Assembly (NCBI RefSeq): GCF_024345535.1 | Contig: NZ_JAGQBH010000001.1 | Span: forward strand, 372,001 to 436,000 | Direction: 5' to 3' | Source of the DNA: Cyanobium sp. N.Huapi 1H5 | GTDB taxonomy: Bacteria; Cyanobacteriota; Cyanobacteriia; PCC-6307; Cyanobiaceae | DNA: 64,000 nt | Shown: positions 47,034 to 55,208 of the stretch, piece after piece | Layout of the letters: every line of letters begins with the position of its first letter | How positions within the stretch are numbered: position 1 is the first letter of the stretch | Translations under genes and position numbers: made by a program | The notes under the pieces: model-generated | What the model saw: the letters and a program-made list of their open reading frames with translations, nothing else | Told to the model about the DNA's origin: nothing | Databases searched by the model: none

Positions 47034-47777
47034 ATGGCACATTCCAGACGCCATCTGCTGAGGATCCTCGCCCTGGCGGGCGCCAGCGTGGCCCTGGAGT
47101 CCGTGGGGCCCCGGCCGGCGGCGGCCGCGGCGGCGGACGGCACCCTGGTGGAGCGGCTCTCGGTGTGCCGCCCCGGCGGCGATCCGCTCCAGGAGCTGCT
47201 GCGCCGCAACCGGGACTTCTGCCGCACCTGGCAGGCGGCCGAGCGCAGCGAGAATCCCCTGGACCGGGCCACCCTGCTGCACGAGACCTGGCCGATGCAC
47301 TGCCAGGTGCGCCCCGATGCCCTGGCCGCCGGCCAGCGGCCCTGGGCCTCGGTGCTCTGCTGCGCCGATTCGCGGGTGGCGCCGGAGTGGATCTTCGCCT
47401 GCGGGGCCGGGGAGCTGTTCGAGGTACGCAGCGCCGGCAACACGGCCTTCGATGCGGGGGTGGCCTCGCTGGAGTACGCCGTGGCGGAGCTGGCGGTGCC
47501 CCTGATTCTGGTGATGGGCCACAGCGGCTGCGGCGCGGTGACCGCCGCCATGGCCAGCCACCCGCTCACGCCCCTGCTCGAGGAACTGGTGGCGCCGATC
47601 CGGGCCAGCCTGGAGCCGGGTGCCGACCTCGCCCAGTCGGTGCGACGCAACGCCGCCGCCGCCGCCGTCGCCCTGCCCCGGCGCAGTGCCCTGCTGCGCC
47701 AGGCGGTGGCGGAGGGGCGGCTGACCATCCAGGCCGCCTACTTCGACATCGGCAGCGGCGAAGTGAGTCTGGTGTGA
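47034..47777 (+). CDS. Beta-carbonic anhydrase with Tat-type signal peptide
   Basis: 247 residues. The N-terminus [32 protein letters not shown] has a twin arginine before a hydrophobic stretch and an Ala-rich cleavage site, so export as a folded protein is likely. The zinc site is standard: Cys-Ala-Asp-Ser-Arg in [13 protein letters not shown] near 104-108 and His-x2-Cys in [13 protein letters not shown] near 162-165. It ends with the short sheet [15 protein letters not shown]. Interconverts CO2 and bicarbonate in the periplasm, which would suit the SbtA bicarbonate uptake genes 2 kb away. Stop overlaps arfB by four bases (GTGA). Confidence 0.93.
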   Translation: MAHSRRHLLRILALAGASVALESVGPRPAAAAAADGTLVERLSVCRPGGDPLQELLRRNRDFCRTWQAAERSENPLDRATLLHETWPMHCQVRPDALAAGQRPWASVLCCADSRVAPEWIFACGAGELFEVRSAGNTAFDAGVASLEYAVAELAVPLILVMGHSGCGAVTAAMASHPLTPLLEELVAPIRASLEPGADLAQSVRRNAAAAAVALPRRSALLRQAVAEGRLTIQAAYFDIGSGEVSLV

Positions 47778-48208
47778 GCGGCGATCTGCCCCTGGGGAAC
47801 GGCCGGGTGATCCCGGCGGCCGAGCTGGGCTGGCGCTTCTCGCGTGCCTCCGGCCCCGGTGGCCAGGGGGTGAACACCACCGACTCCCGGGTGGAGCTGG
47901 TGTACGACCTGGCCGCCAGCGATGCCCTGCCCCCCGCCCTGCGGGAGCGGGCCCTGCGGCGGCTGGCCGGCCGGCTCACCCCGGCCGGCCTGGTGGTGGT
48001 GGCGGCGGAGCACCGCTCCCAGTGGCAGAACCGTCAGGCCGCCCAGAAGCGCCTGGTGGAGCTGATCCAGGCGGCGATCGCGCCACCGCCGCCGCCCCGC
48101 AGGCCCACCCGGCCGAGCCGGGGCTCGGTGGAGCGGCGGCTGAAGGCCAAGCGCCAGCGAGGATCGATCAAGAACAGCCGGCGGCAGGGTCCGCCTGAGG
48201 AGGCCTAG
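47774..48208 (+). CDS. arfB: Ribosome-rescue peptidyl-tRNA hydrolase ArfB
   Basis: 144 residues from a GTG start overlapping the carbonic anhydrase stop. The catalytic GGQ loop is in [21 protein letters not shown] near residues 20-40. The basic C-terminal tail ([29 protein letters not shown]) is what ArfB inserts into the mRNA channel of stalled ribosomes. It releases nascent chains on non-stop complexes. The stop shares bases with the convergent mazG stop (CTAG). Confidence 0.93.
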   Translation: MSGDLPLGNGRVIPAAELGWRFSRASGPGGQGVNTTDSRVELVYDLAASDALPPALRERALRRLAGRLTPAGLVVVAAEHRSQWQNRQAAQKRLVELIQAAIAPPPPPRRPTRPSRGSVERRLKAKRQRGSIKNSRRQGPPEEA

Positions 48209-49059
48209 CCGGGATCCTGCTCGGCGCGGATCTGGGCCTTGGCGGCCTGCCAATGGCCCTCCAGCTCGGCGATGCCGCGGCCGCCGAGATCCCCGCCCAG
48301 GGCGGCCTCCACCCGGGAGAAGCGGTCGAGGAAGCGGCGGTTGGTGCCCGCCAGGCCCTCCTCCGGATCGAGGCCGCACCAGCGGGCCACGTTCACCAGG
48401 GTGAAGAGCACGTCGCCCAGTTCCTCCTGGGCATGGTCCCGGTCGCCGCTGGCCACGGCCTCCCGCAGCTCATCCAGCTCCTCCTGCACCTTGGCCCACA
48501 CCCCCTCGATGGCGTCCCACTCGAAGCCGGCGGCGGCGGCCTTGCGGGAGATCGTCATGGCGCCGGCCAGGGCGGGCTGGCCGCGCACCTTCTCCGCCAG
48601 GCGGTCGCTGAGGGGGCTGGCGCTGGCTGGCTGCTGGCGCTCGGCGGCCTTGATCGCCTCCCAGCTGCGGCGCACGGCCTCCGGATCGTCGGCCCGCTCC
48701 GCCGCCGGATCGAACACGTGCGGGTGGCGGCGCACCAGCTTGGCGGCGATGGCGCGGGCGATGGCGGCCAGGTCGAAGCGCCCCGCCTCGCTGGCGATGC
48801 GGGCGTGCAGGACCACCTGCAGCAGCAGGTCCCCCAGCTCTTCGGCGAGGTGATCGTCGTCGCCGCGGCGGATCGCATCGGCCACCTCGTGGGCCTCTTC
48901 GAGCACGTAGGGAATCAGGGTGCTGTGGGTCTGGGCCAGGTCCCAGGGGCAGCCGCCCTGGGGATCCCGCAAGCGGTCCACGATCGCCACCAACCCGGCC
49001 AGGGCCTCCAGGGTGGCCCCATCGGCTTGAGATGCAGAAAGCGGCCGGGAACCGGACAT
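48205..49059 (-). CDS. mazG: MazG nucleoside triphosphate pyrophosphohydrolase
   Basis: 284 residues with two MazG domains. The first has DPQGGCPWDLAQTHSTLIPYVLEEAHEVADAIRRGDDDHLAEELGDLLLQVVLHARIA near 35-92. The second has VQEELDELREAVASGDRDHAQEELGDVLFTLVNVARWCGLDPEEGL near 185-235. The Glu-x2-Glu...Glu-x2-Asp pattern binds magnesium. Hydrolyses non-canonical or excess NTPs. The stop codon shares three bases with the arfB stop. Upstream is the long spacer before sbtA. Confidence 0.95.
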   Translation of the reverse strand: MSGSRPLSASQADGATLEALAGLVAIVDRLRDPQGGCPWDLAQTHSTLIPYVLEEAHEVADAIRRGDDDHLAEELGDLLLQVVLHARIASEAGRFDLAAIARAIAAKLVRRHPHVFDPAAERADDPEAVRRSWEAIKAAERQQPASASPLSDRLAEKVRGQPALAGAMTISRKAAAAGFEWDAIEGVWAKVQEELDELREAVASGDRDHAQEELGDVLFTLVNVARWCGLDPEEGLAGTNRRFLDRFSRVEAALGGDLGGRGIAELEGHWQAAKAQIRAEQDPG

Positions 49060-49792
49060 CGCAGGGAGGCGCGAACCAAGGGAACCATCCTTGGCGATGG
49101 CGTCGCAGGCGTTGACGGCAGGGGCCGGGTGGACCCTGCCGGTGGCTGCGGATACCCAAGGCGGTGGCCGTGACTACCTCGGGGATGGGATCGGCGCGGG
49201 TCCGATCCTCACGCCCGCCCCAACCTGAGAGCAACACCGACCCCATCCCACCACCACCCGGCGCCGCCGAGGGGTGTCGCCAGGCGCTGGTGGCCGGCGA
49301 CACCAGGGCTGGCATCGGCGACCACAGGACAAGGTTCCGGGGCGATCGATCGCGCTGTGAAGCGATGATCCATCGGCTGCCAGTGGGCCCGCCCACGATC
49401 ACCCCAACCGGTGGCATGCGATCACCCTGCCATCATCCGTCTACCGCCGGAGGTCCTGCGGGGCAATGGATAGGGGCGGCAGAAGCCCCATGGGACCAGC
49501 CAGAGACGATCCATCCGCGAACACAGACACTGCCCCGCTCCAGCCAAAGAACAGCAGCGGATCTGGAATCACGGAAAGGCTGCCACTTCAAGGCTACTGA
49601 ATGACAGAGACGGAGCAGAGTTTACGGAGGCTTGATTGCATCAACGGCCGCCGTCTTCCGATACAGCAGAAACTCAGAAACAGGCAAGGTCCACCCGCGA
49701 GGGGCGCGCTTAACACTTTGTTGCTTTCGACAGGCCAGCTGTGGCGGCTGCTACCTTTCCCGCCACTCAACCGAAGAGAACTCCGACACCAC
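49060..49792. other. 733-base intergenic region between mazG and sbtA
   Basis: No convincing gene is seen; the frames present are Pro/Arg-rich and lack a family-like start. It separates divergent mazG and sbtA. The 3' part (49590-49792) is less GC-rich and carries a LysR-type motif at 49632-49644 and a C-poor patch TTAACACTTTGTTGCTTT near 49710. Length suggests a long sbtA leader, several regulator sites or a small RNA, none of which I can prove. Confidence 0.55.
49632..49644 (+). promoter_or_regulatory. LysR-type T-N11-A palindrome upstream of sbtA
   Basis: TTGATTGCATCAA is a perfect five-base inverted repeat around a three-base centre and fits the T-N11-A consensus of LysR-family regulators. 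In cyanobacteria sbtA is controlled by LysR-type factors (CcmR/NdhR, CmpR), so this is a reasonable operator about 150 bases before the start codon. One site only; no matching second site was found. Confidence 0.45.
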
Positions 49793-50800
49793 GTGGCATT
49801 CATCTCCGACTTCCTCCCGCTCTTCCTGGAGCAGGTTCAGTCCCCGACCCTGGGATTCCTGATCGGCGGGATCATCGTGGCCGCCCTTGGCAGCCAGCTG
49901 GCGATCCCCGATTCGATCTACAAGTTCATCAGCTTCTTCCTGCTGATGAAGATCGGCCTGACGGGCGGCATCGCGATTCGGAATTCCAACCCCACCGAGA
50001 TCTTTCTGCCGGCGCTTGCGGCCGTGGGGCTGGGCATCGTGATCGTCTTCATCGCCCGCTGGACCCTGGGCAAACTGCCCGGCATCAGTGTGCCTGATGC
50101 CGTGGCCACAGGTGGTCTGTTCGGCGCGGTGAGTGGTTCGACGCTGGCGGCGGTTCTGCCGCAGCTGGATTCCGCCAAGATCCCCTATGAGGCCTGGACG
50201 GCGGCCCTCTACCCCTTCATGGACATTCCGGCGCTGGTGACGGCCATCGTGGTCGCCAGCGTCTATCTCTCCAAGAAGACGGGCAACACCGCCGAGAAAG
50301 TCGAAGTCTGGCCGATCATCAAGGAAAGCATCCAGAGTTCGGCCGTCACCTCGCTCCTGCTGGGCGTGGCTCTGGGCATCCTCACCAAGCCCGAGCCCGT
50401 CTACGAGAGCTTCTTCAACCCCCTGTTCCGCGGCTTCCTGGCGGTTCTGATGATCATCATGGGGATGGAGGCGGCCCAGCGGATGAACGAGCTGCGCAAG
50501 GTGGCCCAGTGGTTCGCCATCTACGCCTTCATCTCTCCCATCGTCCATGGCTTCCTTGCCTTCGGCGTCGGCCTGATCATCCACAAGATCACCGGCTTCA
50601 GCATCGGTGGTGCGGTGGTGCTGGCGGTGATCGCCGCCTCCAGCTCGGACATCTCGGGTCCGCCCACCCTGCGTGCCGGCATCCCTTCGGCGAATCCCTC
50701 GGCCTACATCGGCGCCTCCACAGCCATCGGCACCCCCGTCGCGATCGCGATCTGCATCCCCCTGTTCATCGGGATTGCAGAGGTGATGCTCGGCCGATAA
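49793..50800 (+). CDS. sbtA: Sodium-dependent bicarbonate transporter SbtA
   Basis: 335 residues from a GTG start. Known SbtA proteins begin with FLSDFL...FLEQ-QSPTLAFL, and here the sequence reads VAFISDFLPLFLEQVQSPTLGFLIGGIIVAALGSQLAIPDSIYKFISFFLLMKIGLTGGIAIRNS; longer in-frame starts are not supported. Ten-helix duplicated fold, with the second half containing YAFISPIVHGFLAFGVGLIIHKITGFSIGGAVVLAVIAASSSDISGPPTLRAGIPSANPSAYIGAS, the conserved substrate-site region. Couples Na+ entry to HCO3- uptake across the plasma membrane for the CO2-concentrating mechanism. sbtB follows after 50 bases. Confidence 0.97.
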   Translation: MAFISDFLPLFLEQVQSPTLGFLIGGIIVAALGSQLAIPDSIYKFISFFLLMKIGLTGGIAIRNSNPTEIFLPALAAVGLGIVIVFIARWTLGKLPGISVPDAVATGGLFGAVSGSTLAAVLPQLDSAKIPYEAWTAALYPFMDIPALVTAIVVASVYLSKKTGNTAEKVEVWPIIKESIQSSAVTSLLLGVALGILTKPEPVYESFFNPLFRGFLAVLMIIMGMEAAQRMNELRKVAQWFAIYAFISPIVHGFLAFGVGLIIHKITGFSIGGAVVLAVIAASSSDISGPPTLRAGIPSANPSAYIGASTAIGTPVAIAICIPLFIGIAEVMLGR

Positions 50801-50850
50801 ATTCTCACCCACCAATCCATTTCCTGCCTACCACCGTTTAGGTCAAACCC

Positions 50851-51165
50851 ATGAGTCAACAGGTCTGGAAGCTTGTGATCGTTGCGGAGGAAGTTCTCTC
50901 CAAGAAGCTCGTCAAGCTCATCAAGTCGGCCGGTGCCACCGGTTACACCGTCAACGCCGCCGGTGGTGAGGGGAGCCGCAATGTGCGCTCCACGGGAGAG
51001 CCGAGCGTCTCCCACACCCTCTCCAATGTGAAGATCGAAGTGCTCACCGGCACCCGCGAGCTGGCTGACACCATCACCCGTGAGATCGAAGCCAAGTTTT
51101 ACGCCGACTACTCGATCATCACCTACATCTACCCCGTGGAAGCCCTGCGCGACCACAAGTTCTGA
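50851..51165 (+). CDS. sbtB: PII-like regulator SbtB, C-terminal Cys loop absent
   Basis: 104 residues. PII-like fold: [60 protein letters not shown], including the T-loop with [10 protein letters not shown]. Binds adenyl nucleotides (AMP/cAMP/ADP) and plugs or stabilises SbtA. The protein ends at [11 protein letters not shown], whereas Synechocystis SbtB continues with a CGPEGC-type motif that forms a redox disulfide and supports ATP/ADP hydrolysis. That loop is missing here, so redox control via this loop should be absent. Directly downstream of sbtA and followed by a terminator. Confidence 0.96.
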   Translation: MSQQVWKLVIVAEEVLSKKLVKLIKSAGATGYTVNAAGGEGSRNVRSTGEPSVSHTLSNVKIEVLTGTRELADTITREIEAKFYADYSIITYIYPVEALRDHKF

Positions 51166-51183
51166 TCTGCCGGGCCCCCATTC

Positions 51184-51211
51184 CCCACCCGTTCATGCCA
51201 GGACGGGTGGG
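51184..51211 (+). terminator. Hairpin terminator after sbtAB
   Basis: CCCACCCGT (51184-51192) pairs with ACGGGTGGG (51203-51211), nine perfect pairs with a ten-base loop, followed by TTACTT. The T-run is short, so termination may be partial and the antiporter gene 150 bases later might still be reached. Confidence 0.65.
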
Positions 51212-51361
51212 TTACTTCCAGGCAGCTGTCTGGCGGGGATGACCCCCATTGATCACCAGCGCTGATCGGATCCATCACGGGATCCTTTGGTTTCTGGTGT
51301 CGTCAAGACAACAGTTCAAGCCTCCTTCCCTCTAAAACTGCACCCACCCGTACCCCACCTG

Positions 51362-52702
51362 ATGGATCTGCTGCCCACCTTGCTGATGGAAGTCGGCAGC
51401 CACCAGGTTGAAGTGACGGAAACCCTGATCGGGGTTGGCCGTTTTCTGGTGATTTTCGTGGCGGCCCGCTTCATGGCGGAGCTGATGGTGCGCCTGCAGT
51501 TGCCCACCATCCTCGGCGAACTGGTCGCCGGTGTGATCATCGGCGCCTCCGGCCTGCACCTGGTGGTGCCCCCCGAGGCCCAGGCCCAGCTGAGCGGCGC
51601 TCTGCTCGGGATGCTGAGCTCCCTGGGCGGCATGAGCCCGGAGTCCATCAGTTCTCTGTATTCCGAGACGTTTTCCAGCCTGAAGGTGGTGGCCGAGATC
51701 GGCCTCTTTTCCCTGCTGTTCCTCACGGGCCTGGAGAGCGAGCTGGATGAACTGGTGGCCGTGGGCATCCAGGCCGGCACCGTGGCCTTCACCGGCGTGG
51801 CGCTGCCCTTCGCCGCCGGCACCGCCGGGCTGTACTACCTCTTCCATGTGCCGTTCATCCCGGCCGTGTTCGCCGGTGCCGCCATGACGGCCACCTCGAT
51901 CGGCATCACGGCGAGCGTGTTCGGTGAGCTGCAGTGGCTGAAGCGCAAGGAGGGCCAGATCGTCATCGGTGCCGCCGTGCTCGACGACATCCTCGGCATC
52001 GTGATCCTGGCGGTGGTGGTGTCCCTGGCCGGCGGCGGTTCCTTCACCCTCGGACCAGTTATCCAGCTGTGCGTCGCGGCGGTGATCTTCGTGGCCGTGG
52101 CCCTGGTGCTCAGCCGTTTCGCCGCCCCCGGCTTCGACTGGGTGGTGGATCAGCTCAAGGCCCCCGGCGATGTGGCGGTGGCCAGCTTCGTGGTGCTCAC
52201 CCTCTGCTGCTTCGCCGCCCAGGCCATCGGCCTGGAGGCAGCCCTGGGCGCCTTCGCCGCCGGCCTGATCCTCAGCGCCTCCAAGCACACCCACGACATC
52301 GAAGCCGCCGTCAAACCCCTGGTGGCCCTGTTCGCCACGGTGTTCTTCGTGCTGATCGGCACCGGCATGGACCTCTCGGTGCTCAACCCCTTCGATCCCG
52401 CCAACCGCGAGGGGCTGGTGGTGGCCCTGTTCCTGCTGGTGGTGGCCGTGGCCGGCAAGGTGGCCACGGGCTGGACCTACACCAGCAAAGACCCCACCAA
52501 CCGCCTGGTGGTGGGTCTGGGGATGATGCCCCGCGGCGAGGTGGGTCTGATCTTCCTGGGTCTGGGAACCCAGGCCAACATCCTCACCCCGGCCCTCGAA
52601 GCCGCCATCCTGTTGATGGTGATCGGCACCACCTTCCTGGCCCCGATTCTGCTGCGGCTCGTGATCGGTGGTCAGAAGGAGACGGCAGCCCAGCCCAGCT
52701 GA
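51362..52702 (+). CDS. Cation/proton antiporter (CPA2 family)
   Basis: 446 residues from the ATG at 51362 (MDLLPTLLMEVGSHQVEVTETLIGVGRFLVIFVAARFMAELM). About 12-13 membrane helices. Family segments: LQLPTILGELVAGVIIGASGLHL near 45-68, SLLFLTGLESELDELV near 120, AGAAMTATSIGITASVFGEL near 175-195, VLDDILGIVILAVVVSLAG near 207-225 (the conserved Asp-Asp), and MMPRGEVGLIFLGLG near 382. It probably exchanges Na+ or K+ for H+. Next to sbtAB it could restore the sodium gradient that SbtA uses; that link is inference from position. Confidence 0.92.
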   Translation: MDLLPTLLMEVGSHQVEVTETLIGVGRFLVIFVAARFMAELMVRLQLPTILGELVAGVIIGASGLHLVVPPEAQAQLSGALLGMLSSLGGMSPESISSLYSETFSSLKVVAEIGLFSLLFLTGLESELDELVAVGIQAGTVAFTGVALPFAAGTAGLYYLFHVPFIPAVFAGAAMTATSIGITASVFGELQWLKRKEGQIVIGAAVLDDILGIVILAVVVSLAGGGSFTLGPVIQLCVAAVIFVAVALVLSRFAAPGFDWVVDQLKAPGDVAVASFVVLTLCCFAAQAIGLEAALGAFAAGLILSASKHTHDIEAAVKPLVALFATVFFVLIGTGMDLSVLNPFDPANREGLVVALFLLVVAVAGKVATGWTYTSKDPTNRLVVGLGMMPRGEVGLIFLGLGTQANILTPALEAAILLMVIGTTFLAPILLRLVIGGQKETAAQPS

Positions 52703-52766
52703 GCTGCCGCCAGGCCCATCCGATTCGCCGCCCGGCCGGTACCTCCGGTAGCCATCCCCTCCATCC

Positions 52767-53738
52767 ATGGGCGTTGCCGATCCGAACGGCCCCACCACCA
52801 CCCTGGCCCCGCCGTTCCCGGCCCTGCGCCGCAGCCGCCTCGACACCCTGCAGGTGAACCTGGGCTACCGCTGCAACCAGAGCTGCAGCCACTGCCATGT
52901 GAACGCCGGCCCCAGCCGCACCGAGATGATGGAGGCGGCCACCATCGCCCTGGTGCCGGCGGTGCTGCGGGCCCGGGCGATCGCCAGCCTGGATCTCACC
53001 GGCGGCGCCCCGGAGCTGCACCCGGGCTTCCGCGACCTGGTGCGCCAGGCCCGGGGGCTGGGGGTGGCGGTGATCGACCGCTGCAACCTCACCATCCTCA
53101 GTGAGCCCGGCCAGGAGGACCTGGCCGCCTTCCTGGCCCGGCAGGGGGTGAAGGTGGTGGCCTCCCTGCCCTGCTACCTCGCCGACAACGTCGACCGGCA
53201 GCGGGGCGATGGGGTGTTCGAGCGCAGCCTCGCGGGCCTGCGCCAGCTCAACGCCCTCGGCTACGGCGATCCGGACTCCGGCCTGGAGCTGGATCTGGTG
53301 TACAACCCCCAGGGCCCCAGCCTGCCGCCGCCCCAGGCGGCCCTGGAGGCCGACTACCGGCGGGAGCTGGCCGATCGCTTCGGGCTGCGCTTCAACCGCC
53401 TGTTCACGATCACCAACATGCCCATCCAGCGCTTCGCGGCGGTGCTGCGGCAGCAGGGGCAGCTGGAGGGCTACATGGCGCTGCTGCGCCAGCACCACAA
53501 CCCGGCCAACCTGGCCCAGGTGATGTGCCGCAGCACCCTCAGCGTCGACTGGCAGGGCTTCCTGTACGACTGCGACTTCAACCAGATGCTCGGCCTGCCC
53601 ATCGGCCAGGGCAGCCCCCGGGCCCACCTGCGCCAGCTGCTGGAGCGGGACCCTGATGGGGAGACGATCGCCGTGGCCGACCACTGCTTCGGCTGCACCG
53701 CCGGCGCCGGCTCCAGCTGCGGTGGGGCGTTGAGCTGA
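52767..53738 (+). CDS. arsS: Arsenosugar biosynthesis radical SAM protein ArsS
   Basis: 323 residues. Radical SAM cluster motif Cys-x3-Cys-x2-Cys in LGYRCNQSCSHCHVNAGP near 33-45, followed by ASLDLTGGAPELHPGFRDLVRQARGLG. The C-terminal Cys-rich domain (MCRSTLSVDWQGFLYDCDFNQMLGLPI; DHCFGCTAGAGSSCGG) is diagnostic for the ArsS (radical SAM/Cys-rich) family. In Synechocystis the homologue makes deoxyadenosyl-dimethylarsinic compounds from dimethylarsenite. Its partner arsM lies 6 kb downstream, with an arsenate reductase immediately after arsS. Confidence 0.95.
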   Translation: MGVADPNGPTTTLAPPFPALRRSRLDTLQVNLGYRCNQSCSHCHVNAGPSRTEMMEAATIALVPAVLRARAIASLDLTGGAPELHPGFRDLVRQARGLGVAVIDRCNLTILSEPGQEDLAAFLARQGVKVVASLPCYLADNVDRQRGDGVFERSLAGLRQLNALGYGDPDSGLELDLVYNPQGPSLPPPQAALEADYRRELADRFGLRFNRLFTITNMPIQRFAAVLRQQGQLEGYMALLRQHHNPANLAQVMCRSTLSVDWQGFLYDCDFNQMLGLPIGQGSPRAHLRQLLERDPDGETIAVADHCFGCTAGAGSSCGGALS

Positions 53739-53805
53739 GGCCCCTCGGCCCGCTCTGAAGCCCCCGCTCAAGCCAGCGAGTGACAGGAATCCCCCTTTCC
53801 CAACC

Positions 53806-54273
53806 ATGACCAATCCAATGACATCCAGCCGCCCCGGCGGGGCCGCCCGACGGCGGGTGCTCGTGGTCTGCACCGGCAACTCGGCGCGCAGCATCATGGC
53901 CGAAGCGCTCTTCCAGACCCTGGGCGCGGGGGCGATCGAGGTCGTCAGCGCCGGCAGTGCCCCGACGGGTCAGGTCCATCCCCTGGCCCTGGAGCAGATC
54001 GGCCGTCTTCCCGTGGACCCGTCCAGGTACGGCAGCAAAAGCCTGGCGTCGGTGCTGGAGGCGGCGACGACGCCGTTCGATCTGGTGGTCACGGTCTGCG
54101 ACCACGCGGCCGAGAGCTGCGGCACGTTCCCGGGTGACCCGGCCAGGGTGCACTGGGGCCTGGCCGATCCAGCCGCCCACCAGGAACCCCAGCAGGCCCG
54201 ACGGGCCTTCTCCGCCTGCTTCGATGAGCTGGCCGAACGCATCGGTGCCCTGCTGAAGGAGCCGGTCGCCTGA
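53806..54273 (+). CDS. arsC: Arsenate reductase, low-molecular-weight phosphatase type
   Basis: 155 residues. The P-loop CTGNSARS near 22-29 contains the catalytic Cys and the NS-x-RS arsenate-reductase variant. Two more Cys in VVTVCDHAAESCGTF near 97-105 form the disulfide relay of thioredoxin-linked ArsC. HWGLADPA near 122 is the Asp loop. Reduces As(V) to As(III), the substrate for ArsM. It follows arsS by 67 bases on the same strand. Confidence 0.95.
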   Translation: MTNPMTSSRPGGAARRRVLVVCTGNSARSIMAEALFQTLGAGAIEVVSAGSAPTGQVHPLALEQIGRLPVDPSRYGSKSLASVLEAATTPFDLVVTVCDHAAESCGTFPGDPARVHWGLADPAAHQEPQQARRAFSACFDELAERIGALLKEPVA

Positions 54274-54316
54274 GCGACGGCCAGCACATCGCCAGGGCCT
54301 TGAGAAGGGTCAGGCC

Positions 54317-55183
54317 TCAGGGGCTCTGGCGATTCAGGTCCCAGTTGTAGGGGAGGTAGGCGAAGCGGTAGTCGCCGCCCAGGATCAGGGCGCGCTCGGC
54401 GGCGGGGCGGTAGCGGGCGATGAAGCGCAGCACGGCGCTCTGCTTCTCGTGGCCCGGCACAGGCTCCGCCTGCGGATCGGCCCGCTGCCAGTCCTCGGCG
54501 AACCACTGGAAGATCGCGGAGATCCCCACCGTGCCGGCGGCCCGGTCGATCGCCAGGCCCACGGGGCTGGCCAGCCAGCGGGTGGTCTGATCCTCCAGCT
54601 GCCGCTCCAGCGCCGCCCCCGTGAAGGCCTCCTGCCGCAACGGCGGGCAGCTGATGGCGGCGCACACCAGGGCCGCGTGGATGCGGGGTTCGTTGTATTC
54701 ACGCCGCAGGATCTCGTGCTCGATCGCATCGAGGGTGAGGCCGCGGCCCATCAGCTGGTGGCGGCGGAACTTCCAGACGCCGGGAATCGCCTTGATGCTG
54801 GGCCGGATCGGATCGTTGTCGATGATCGCGCGCAGGGTGAAGGCGTTGTAGGCGTTGATCAGCAGGGCGATCTGCTCGGCCTCCGGCCAGGAGGCGAAGC
54901 GCTCGGGGGCCAGGGCGCCCAGCGCCTTGATGTAGCGATCGAGCTGGGCCGGATCCCGCTGCAGGGCGGCGTAATCCACCTGGCCCCGGCCATCCACCAC
55001 CGACCGCAGCACCGCGTTGTAGGGGCCGGGATCAAGGGGCGGCTGGGGGGCGGTGGCCACCGGGGACGGGCGGCCGGCCTCGGCGGACGTCCACGGGGCC
55101 GGCCCGCCGCCGCAGCCCGTGGCGGTGATCAGCACCAGGCCGCAGGCCAGCAGCAGCGGGGTGCGGGAGCGGGCACGGACCAT
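54317..55183 (-). CDS. DUF547 family lipoprotein
   Basis: 288 residues from the ATG at 55183 (MVRARSRTPLLLACGLVLITATGC); an in-frame ATG at 55204 adds seven residues. The lipobox TATGC predicts a lipoprotein. The DUF547 core is LINAYNAFTLRAIIDNDPIRPSIKAIPGVWKFRRHQLMGRGLTLDAIEHEILRREYNEPRIHAALVCAAISCPPLRQEAF. Function unknown. DUF547 genes often accompany radical SAM/Cys-rich proteins such as ArsS, as in this cluster. Minus strand, 25 bases downstream of the membrane glycosyltransferase and probably co-transcribed with it. Confidence 0.92.
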   Translation of the reverse strand: MVRARSRTPLLLACGLVLITATGCGGGPAPWTSAEAGRPSPVATAPQPPLDPGPYNAVLRSVVDGRGQVDYAALQRDPAQLDRYIKALGALAPERFASWPEAEQIALLINAYNAFTLRAIIDNDPIRPSIKAIPGVWKFRRHQLMGRGLTLDAIEHEILRREYNEPRIHAALVCAAISCPPLRQEAFTGAALERQLEDQTTRWLASPVGLAIDRAAGTVGISAIFQWFAEDWQRADPQAEPVPGHEKQSAVLRFIARYRPAAERALILGGDYRFAYLPYNWDLNRQSP

Positions 55184-55208
55184 GGCGAAGCGGAGAAACA
55201 CCACGGGT

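Noticed and set aside
49164-49604. 146-residue frame in the sbtA upstream region
   Set aside because: Pro/Arg/Ser-rich, no hydrophobic core, no ribosome-binding site; treated as non-coding.
49601-49792. Longer sbtA start 64 codons upstream
   Set aside because: The extra residues have no counterpart in known SbtA proteins, which start close to FLSDFL; the GTG at 49793 fits.
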